DNA of 44,630 bases, taken from NCBI GenBank assembly GCA_937892695.1, contig CALBJK010000072.1:1-44630 (forward strand). Reading direction: 5' to 3'. This DNA comes from an uncultured Prevotella sp. GTDB taxonomy: Bacteria > Bacteroidota > Bacteroidia > Bacteroidales > Bacteroidaceae. Numbering within the stretch: position 1 is the first letter of the stretch; every line of letters begins with the position of its first letter. Of this stretch, positions 39,144 to 44,630 are shown in pieces. The position numbers were made by a program, and so were the translations under genes. Below the pieces are notes generated by a model. That model was not told the origin of the DNA, did no database searches, and worked only from the letters and a program-made list of their open reading frames with translations.

Positions 39144-42100
39144 TTAGAAATTGAAGTTGATGCCTATGTTGTAGGTGCGCGAGATGGGATAGTTGGACAG
39201 GTCAATGCCGTTGATGCCCACCTCTGGGTCGAAGCCCGAGTAGCCGGTGATGGTGGCCACGTTCTCGCACGAGAAGGTGAGACGGGCATTCTGCACGGTG
39301 AGTGCCTTCAGCCAGCGCTGCGGGAAATTGTACGAGAGCGAGATGTTCTTCAGGCGCAGGTAGGCACCGTTCTCCACATAGCGGTCGCTGACGCGGGTGT
39401 TGTGGTTGGGGTCGCCGTACACGGCACGCGGCATGGTGTAGCTGGTGCCCTCGCCGTGCCAGCGGTTCAGCACGTCCGTCATCTGGTTGTAGGCGGCCGA
39501 CATGCCGGTCAGGTCAATCTTGTTGGCGTTGTATATCTTGTTGCCGGCCACGCCCTGCAGGTAGACAGACAGCTCAAAGCCGCGCCAGGTGAGCATGTTG
39601 CTCAGCGAGAAGATGTGCGTGGGGTTGGGGTTGCCTATAACGGTACGGTCGTTGTCGTCGATGACGCCGTTGTTGTCCAGATCCTTGAAGCGTATGTCGC
39701 CCGGCTCGGCACCGGCCTGCACGGCATGCTGCTTTACCTCGTCCTCGTTCTGGAAGATGCCGTCGGTGACGTAGCCGTAGAACACGTTGATGGGATAGTT
39801 CTTGGCCAGCATGGTGACGTACGAGTTGTTGATCTGGTTGATGTAGTAGGGCACGCTGCTGTTGAGGCTCTTGATCTTGTTCTTGTTGAAGGTGTACACC
39901 AGACCTGTTTCCCAGCCCAGCTCGCCGCCTTTCAGGTTGACGGTGTTGATGGACACCTCAAAGCCCGTGTTGCGCACCTTGCCGGCGTTGGTGTAGGTGG
40001 TGCTGGTGTCCTCGAAGCCCGAGGTGATGGGGATGGAAGCCTTTACCAGCATGTCGCTGGTGTTCTTGATGTAGTAGTCGAACGAGAGGCGTATGCGGTT
40101 CTGCAGCAGCGAGGCGTCAAAGCCCAGGTTGGTCTGTGCCACCTGCTCCCAGTGTATGTTGGGGTTGGACAGGGTGGTGGACACCAGGGCCGACTGCTCG
40201 GTGCCGGTCTTGCCGAAGGGGTAGACGCTGGTGTTGTACGAGGCAAGGTAGCTGTAGTTGCCCACGCTGGCCTGGCTGCCGGTGACACCGTATCCGGCAC
40301 GCACCTTGAGGTCGTCCACCCAGGTGGTCTTCGGGAACCATTTCTCCTCGGTCAGGCGCCATGCCAGCGACACTGAGGGGAAGGTGCCCCAGCGGTTGTT
40401 GCGGCCGAAGCGGCTGGAACCGTCGCGGCGAAGGGTGGCGGTGAGGAGGTACCGGTTGGCGTAGTCGTAGTTGGCGCGTGCCATGAACGACATGAGCGAC
40501 CATTCGCTCTCGGTGCCGCCTATGGCGTACATCTTCTGTCCGTTGTTCATCTCGTGTACACCCGAGAAGGCGAACACGTTTTTCTGGGCGTTGAGGTAGT
40601 CGTACTTGTTCCACTGTGCCGAGGTGCCGGCCATGAGGCCCACGTGGTGCTTCTTGGCGAAGGTATAGTCGAAGACGAAATAGTTGTCCCACAGGTAGGT
40701 GAACGACTTGTTGTCGCTCTTGTAGCGGTTGCTCTCCTCCACTGGTATGGGCTTCCAGGCATATTTCGGCGTGTAGCTGTCGTTGTACCAGAACTTGGCG
40801 TCAAGGCCGAAGGTGCTCTTGAACTTGAGCCATTTGGTGAAGGTTATCTCGCCCGTGAGGTTGGCCAGCAGGTTGTAGCCGTGCGTCTTCGACCAGTCGG
40901 TGGTGGTGGGGCCGATGGGATTCTTCACGCTGCCGTACCACAGTGAGTTGCCCTCGGGGCCAGTCCAGTCGCCGTTCTCGTCCTTCACGGCATAGACGGG
41001 CAGGGCCTTGTAGGTGCTGCCCATATCGTAGCTGCCCTGGGCCTTGCGGTCGGCGCTGACGGTGATGTTGTTGGTGAACTTGAGCCAGCTGAGCACTTTC
41101 GCGTCAGAGTTGGCCTGGAAGGTGAAGCGGCGGTAGTTGACGCTGCGCACGATGCCGGTCTGGTCAAGGAAGCCGCCCGACACATAGTAGTGGTGGCTGT
41201 CGCCGCCGCCCGAATAGCTTACGGTATAGTTCTGCATGTAGCCCGTGCGCAGCAGCTCGTCCACCCAGTCGGTGCCGGCGCCCAGCGTAGAGGGCTCGCT
41301 CCAGTCGGGGTTGAGGGCATTGCCCGAGTTGGTCATCATGTCGTTGTTCAGCGCGGCATACTGCGCAGCGTTGAGCAGCTTGGGGGTCTTGGTGGCGTTC
41401 TGCACCGAGAGGTTGGCAGCAAAGCTCAGCTGACCCTTGCCCTCCATGCCTTTCTTGGTGGTAATCATGATGACGCCGTTGGCGCCGCGGCTGCCGTAGA
41501 TGGCGGTGGCCGAAGCGTCCTTCAGCACGTCAAGGCGGTCGACGTCGGCCATGTTGATGGCGTTGATGCCCAGGTCGGTGGGCACGCCGTCAATGACCAC
41601 GAGAGGGTCGCAAGCGTTGATGGAGCCGAGACCGCGCACCTTGATGGTGACATTATCGCCGGGTTTGCCGGCGTCTACCACCTGCAGACCGGCTATCTTG
41701 CCCTGTATGGCCTGTCCGATGTTGGCCACGGGCGAATTGGTGATGTCCTTCGAGCCGAGCGATCCTACGGCACCGGTCAGGTCGGCCTTCTTCATGGTGC
41801 CGTAGCCCACCACCACCACCTCGTTGAGGGTCTGGTCGCTTTCAGTCAGCACAATGTTTATTTGCGACTTTCCGCCTACGGCTACCTGGCGCGTGTCATA
41901 TCCTATATACGACACTTCCAGCACCGCATTGGCGGGCACTGTGAGCGTGAAGTTGCCGTCGATGTCGGTTAAAGTGACTGCCGAAGTGCCTTTCTGTGCC
42001 ACAGTGGCACCGATTACCGCTTCGCCAGCCGCATCTTTCACGTTGCCGTGAATTATCTTGCTCTGTGCCATGGTGTCCAGAGGCATCAAGGCCATAAGCA

Positions 42101-42146
42101 TGCAGACCGTCAGCAGTCTGATAATGAAACGTTGGTTTACTTTCAT
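39144..42146 (-). CDS. SusC/RagA-family TonB-dependent outer-membrane transporter
   Basis: The 1000-aa protein begins with a signal peptide ending in DTMAQ. A carboxypeptidase-regulatory-like domain follows (about residues 32-108: IHGNVKDAAGEAVIGATV, GTSAVTLTDIDGNFTLTVP). The TonB-box/plug start is DQTLNEVVVVGYGTMKKADL, then the plug with ADVDRLDVLKDASATAIYGS and GANGVIMITTKKG. The rest is a large 22-strand-type barrel ending in YNIGINFNF with the final aromatic. No STN domain is present, so it is a transport form rather than a sigma/anti-sigma signalling form. It imports oligosaccharides with its SusD partner, using TonB energy. First gene of the minus-strand operon, with a putative -7 element just upstream. 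Confidence 0.96.
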   Translation of the reverse strand: MKVNQRFIIRLLTVCMLMALMPLDTMAQSKIIHGNVKDAAGEAVIGATVAQKGTSAVTLTDIDGNFTLTVPANAVLEVSYIGYDTRQVAVGGKSQINIVLTESDQTLNEVVVVGYGTMKKADLTGAVGSLGSKDITNSPVANIGQAIQGKIAGLQVVDAGKPGDNVTIKVRGLGSINACDPLVVIDGVPTDLGINAINMADVDRLDVLKDASATAIYGSRGANGVIMITTKKGMEGKGQLSFAANLSVQNATKTPKLLNAAQYAALNNDMMTNSGNALNPDWSEPSTLGAGTDWVDELLRTGYMQNYTVSYSGGGDSHHYYVSGGFLDQTGIVRSVNYRRFTFQANSDAKVLSWLKFTNNITVSADRKAQGSYDMGSTYKALPVYAVKDENGDWTGPEGNSLWYGSVKNPIGPTTTDWSKTHGYNLLANLTGEITFTKWLKFKSTFGLDAKFWYNDSYTPKYAWKPIPVEESNRYKSDNKSFTYLWDNYFVFDYTFAKKHHVGLMAGTSAQWNKYDYLNAQKNVFAFSGVHEMNNGQKMYAIGGTESEWSLMSFMARANYDYANRYLLTATLRRDGSSRFGRNNRWGTFPSVSLAWRLTEEKWFPKTTWVDDLKVRAGYGVTGSQASVGNYSYLASYNTSVYPFGKTGTEQSALVSTTLSNPNIHWEQVAQTNLGFDASLLQNRIRLSFDYYIKNTSDMLVKASIPITSGFEDTSTTYTNAGKVRNTGFEVSINTVNLKGGELGWETGLVYTFNKNKIKSLNSSVPYYINQINNSYVTMLAKNYPINVFYGYVTDGIFQNEDEVKQHAVQAGAEPGDIRFKDLDNNGVIDDNDRTVIGNPNPTHIFSLSNMLTWRGFELSVYLQGVAGNKIYNANKIDLTGMSAAYNQMTDVLNRWHGEGTSYTMPRAVYGDPNHNTRVSDRYVENGAYLRLKNISLSYNFPQRWLKALTVQNARLTFSCENVATITGYSGFDPEVGINGIDLSNYPISRTYNIGINFNF

Positions 42147-42471
42147 AAATGTGTTGTTGAAATGAATTTAGGTTGTTTTGTTGGTTGCAAATTTATTATA
42201 TTTTTTACATGTACTGTTGCTCAAAGTACAATTCAGGTACGTCAATGTAAACAAGAGCACACGTAAACGACAGATATACAGCGGTTTGAAAAAATATTTT
42301 ATCTTCGCAGGTACATGGCTGGGGAAGCACTGTACAGTAACAGATGTTAAAACCAGACCTGGAGAAATGCCTACGGCCTGCAAAATTTATGTCCGGAGGC
42401 GGGCAGCGGAACAAAAACTATTTGTATATTTGCACATTGCCTAACATGCTTCATTCACTCATACCGTATCT
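42147..42471. promoter_or_regulatory. Divergent control region between susC and its regulator
   Basis: No gene is seen here. For susC, TAAATTTG (42195-42188, minus strand) matches -7, about 42 bases before the ATG, with no consensus -33. For the regulator, TATATTTG (42425-42432, plus strand) lies 40 bases before its ATG. An interrupted repeat TGTAC...GTACA (42210-42230) lies where an activator of susC could bind, and a perfect palindrome ACTGTACAGT lies at 42329-42338. Operator function is inference. Confidence 0.5.
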
Positions 42472-44100
42472 ATGCAATATATTGTTACCCTGATTCTGTT
42501 ACTGCTGTGTGCCCACGGCGCACAGGCCGACAACCGTCGCCAGCTGTTCCGCCTGGACAGCGTGATGCATGGCATGGACCGCATCAAAAGCCAGAAGGAA
42601 ATGAAGATAGCATCGCTGAAACAAACGCTGGCCCGCGCCGACAGCGAGCGCGAACGCATGGCCCTGTGCTACAGCATCTTCAACGAATATTACGTGACGC
42701 ACTACGATTCGGCCCTCTTCTATATAGACAAGGTGTACCGCATTGCCCTGCGCAGCGGCGACCGTGCCTACATGAAACGCGCCGTGGTGGACAAGGCCGA
42801 ACTGATGGCCATAGGCGGGCTGTATACCGAATCGGTGCAGATGCTGGACCGCACGCCGCCCGACAGCACCGCCCGTCAGGAAACGTTCAACTACTACATA
42901 GCCTATTTCCACATCTTTATGCGCTGGGCCGACTATTGCGGCGACAGCCGCTATGCACCCCGGTACCGCAGCACCAGCCGCCAGTACCTGAAGCGTGCCA
43001 TGGCCCTGCTCGACGCGGGCAGTCCCTTGTACGACTACTACCGGGGCGAATACTGCGTGTATGCCCTGCAGGACAACCGCAAGGCCCTGACCTACTATTT
43101 CAACGTGCTGAAGAGTCTGCCGCACGACCGCCGCGAATATGCCATGGCGGCATGGGCCATTGCCAACAACTACAGCGCGGTGGGCAACATGCAGCTGTAC
43201 GAATACTATCTGTGCGAGGCGGCCATTGCCGACCTGCAGAACTGCTCGCGCGAAAGCATGGCCCTGCAGGATCTGGCCATGTACCTCTACATCCACGACA
43301 GCGACAATATGGAACGGGCCGAGAAATACATAACGTATGCCATGAACGAGGCCCGGCTGTACAACAACCGTCTGCGCATGCTGGAGATGTCGAAGACGCT
43401 ACCCGTCATCGTCGATGCCTACAAGCAGACGCTGACGCAGAAGAACAGCCGCCTGCGCACCGGCACCTTCTGCATATCGCTGCTCACGGTGGTGATGGTG
43501 GTGCTGCTCTATTTCTTCATGAAGCAGAACCGTCTGCTTACGGCAAAGCGGCGCGAACTGTCTGAGGCCAACACCTCGCTCTATGCACTGAACACGCGCC
43601 TGCACGTGCTGAACGGCCGGCTGATGGACACCAACCGCCGCCGCGAGCACCTGGCCAAACTGTACATCGACCTGTGCGCCAACTTCATTGACCGGCTGCA
43701 GAAGCTGGAAATGCTGGTGCGGCGAAAGATCAAGGCCAACCAGATTAAGGACCTGCTGAGCATGGCTTCGTCATCGCGCCTGTCCGAGGAGGATGCCACC
43801 GTGTTCCTGCGCCATTTCGACAAGGCCTTCCTCGACCTCTACCCCACGTTCGTGGACGAGTTCAACGCACTGCTGCAGGACGATGCCCGCATCAAGCTGC
43901 CCAAAGGGAACGCCCAGCTCACCACCGAGCTGCGCATCTTCGCCCTTGTGCGCCTGGGCGTGACCGAAAGCAGCGAGATAGCTGCCCTGCTCTTCTATAC
44001 GCCCCGCACCATTTACAACTACCGGTCGACCGTCAAGGCCAAGGCCCGCAACCGCGACACGTTTGAACAGGACGTGGCACAGCTCTGCAACGTCATGTAG
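42472..44100 (+). CDS. TPR-transmembrane-HTH regulator (DUF6377-like) of the dextran locus
   Basis: The 542-aa protein has an N-terminal signal or hydrophobic segment (YIVTLILLLLCAHGAQA), TPR-like helices (about residues 40-320), one transmembrane helix at 331-350 and a charged coiled-coil stretch at about 355-410. The C-terminal helix-turn-helix-like part (about 484-525) reads ELRIFALVRLGV, then SSEIAALLFYTPRTIYNY. The layout matches Bacteroidales DUF6377/SusR-like regulators that sense oligosaccharides in the periplasm and activate the linked sus genes. It is divergent from susC, as expected for a local regulator. Its order of domains is the same as in the 9081-10844 protein, although the sequences differ. 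GC-rich codon use fits the rest of the locus. Confidence 0.86.
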   Translation: MQYIVTLILLLLCAHGAQADNRRQLFRLDSVMHGMDRIKSQKEMKIASLKQTLARADSERERMALCYSIFNEYYVTHYDSALFYIDKVYRIALRSGDRAYMKRAVVDKAELMAIGGLYTESVQMLDRTPPDSTARQETFNYYIAYFHIFMRWADYCGDSRYAPRYRSTSRQYLKRAMALLDAGSPLYDYYRGEYCVYALQDNRKALTYYFNVLKSLPHDRREYAMAAWAIANNYSAVGNMQLYEYYLCEAAIADLQNCSRESMALQDLAMYLYIHDSDNMERAEKYITYAMNEARLYNNRLRMLEMSKTLPVIVDAYKQTLTQKNSRLRTGTFCISLLTVVMVVLLYFFMKQNRLLTAKRRELSEANTSLYALNTRLHVLNGRLMDTNRRREHLAKLYIDLCANFIDRLQKLEMLVRRKIKANQIKDLLSMASSSRLSEEDATVFLRHFDKAFLDLYPTFVDEFNALLQDDARIKLPKGNAQLTTELRIFALVRLGVTESSEIAALLFYTPRTIYNYRSTVKAKARNRDTFEQDVAQLCNVM

Positions 44101-44115
44101 CGGATGTCTATCCGC
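44100..44115 (+). terminator. Small hairpin directly at the regulator stop codon
   Basis: GCGGAT (44100-44105) pairs with ATCCGC (44110-44115) around GTCT, followed by ATTTG. The stem is short, so termination here is only possible, not certain. Confidence 0.35.
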
Positions 44116-44410
44116 ATTTGAAGTCTGCAAAGTTTTTGAGGAACACATCTCGGACACAAAGACGAATGGTGAGCGTCCATTGTTAAAAGAAGCAACTTAC
44201 ACTGTTGGACGAAAAAGGACATCTTGGACGCAAGGGATATTCCATTCGGGATGTGACAAAATGGAGCTGTAAGGGCGTGAGTACGGTGCAACGCGTGAAA
44301 TACAGGCTTAATATACGGCGAACATTTTTCATCAAGTTGCTGAATAAACGTCAACTTCGCCGTATTTATTCGAAATTGTGATGGTTTATATTTATTCAAG
44401 TTTTGGATTT
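44116..44410. other. Intergenic region with one inverted repeat
   Basis: No convincing gene. ATACGGCGAA (44313-44322) pairs with TTCGCCGTAT (44356-44365), and inside it AAGTTG (44334-44339) with CAACTT (44352-44357, partly overlapping), giving a possible stem-loop. No other signal is recognised. Confidence 0.4.
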
Positions 44411-44581
44411 AGTATTTAAGTTGTTTTTTGGTAGGGTTGCACGGCTCGTGCGTCATCCTCATTCACAATGCCTCTATTAAGAGGGAAAACAAATCAACTC
44501 CTACAACGACTCTCTTTTTTATAATTTCTGCATTGTTTTCGGACTCACGAGCCGTGCCTACAGGAAAACAACTTAAATACT
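44411..44581. repeat. Long imperfect palindromic element with two copies of CACGAGCCGTGC
   Basis: The outer arms 44411-44435 and 44557-44581 pair at 22 of 25 positions (starting AGTATTTAAGTTGTTTT on the left). Inside them the 12-mer CACGAGCCGTGC occurs as reverse complement at 44439-44450 and direct at 44546-44557. A further pair, ACAATGC (44465-44471) with GCATTGT (44530-44536), extends the fold. The 171-base unit could form one long hairpin. It carries no coding frame, which suits a MITE-like or REP-like element. Confidence 0.8.
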
Positions 44582-44602
44582 CGAAATGTCGCTATCACAT
44601 GA

Positions 44603-44622
44603 TTCTGCATAAATATGCAGAA
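44603..44622. repeat. Short perfect inverted repeat at the window end
   Basis: TTCTGCATA (44603-44611) and TATGCAGAA (44614-44622) are exact reverse complements with two bases between. Role unknown; the loop is too tight for an ordinary terminator, so a binding site is as likely. Confidence 0.5.
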
Positions 44623-44630
44623 AACAGAGT

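Noticed and set aside
39402..40376. Plus-strand open frame opposite susC
   Set aside because: Antisense shadow of a clear TonB-dependent transporter; His/Val/Gly-rich composition without domain.
44063..44272. Small open frame after the regulator
   Set aside because: It begins inside the regulator gene in another frame and has no ribosome site or recognisable sequence.

Overview
The window looks like chromosomal DNA from a Bacteroidales bacterium, most likely of the Prevotella/Bacteroides group. The reasons are a SusC/SusD polysaccharide locus, TAnnTTTG-type promoter -7 elements, the DUF3244, DUF3108 and HU/smalltalk families, and few Shine-Dalgarno sequences. Nothing in the sequence fixes the genus.

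Layout. Bases 1-1001 hold the end of an AAA-ATPase-like/PD-(D/E)XK protein. Bases 1295-6164 form a plus-strand housekeeping cluster: miaB, an MsbA-like ABC exporter and an unusual RluA-type pseudouridine synthase. A nested inverted-repeat element (6171-6281) follows. Bases 6312-10844 are an AT-rich, minus-strand accessory block. It encodes a membrane TPR/HTH regulator, a DUF3244 protein, an unknown lipoprotein and two related small exported proteins. Bases 11023-11975 carry an HU-family protein and a 33-residue smalltalk protein. Bases 11987-18462 are a complete histidine-degradation operon (ftcD-hutU-hutH-hutI, with FtcD fused to cyclodeaminase). A GH3-family adenylating enzyme is divergent from it, followed by an Ig-like lipoprotein and a DUF3108 protein (18715-23270). 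The minus strand then carries leuS, a YitT-family protein and rdgB (23444-28137), a HAD phosphatase and a papain-like lipoprotein protease (28362-30237).

A decayed insertion sequence (30517-31656) separates this from a distinctly GC-rich polysaccharide utilisation locus (31897-44100). The minus strand holds SusC, SusD, a SusE/F-like binding protein, a GH66 dextranase and a GH97 alpha-glucosidase. A divergent TPR-transmembrane-HTH regulator lies on the plus strand. The enzyme pair predicts dextran-type alpha-1,6-glucan use: surface binding and cutting by the lipoproteins, import through SusC/D, and glucose release by GH97. All four SusB-type glutamates that I could map are present in the GH97. 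The right edge (44101-44630) has no gene but contains a long palindromic element. It shares the 12-mer CACGAGCCGTGC with the element at 6171-6281.

The least explained parts are the AT-rich accessory block with its mosaic regulator, the paired palindromic elements, and the Cys-rich extension of the pseudouridine synthase. No tRNA, rRNA or CRISPR array was seen.
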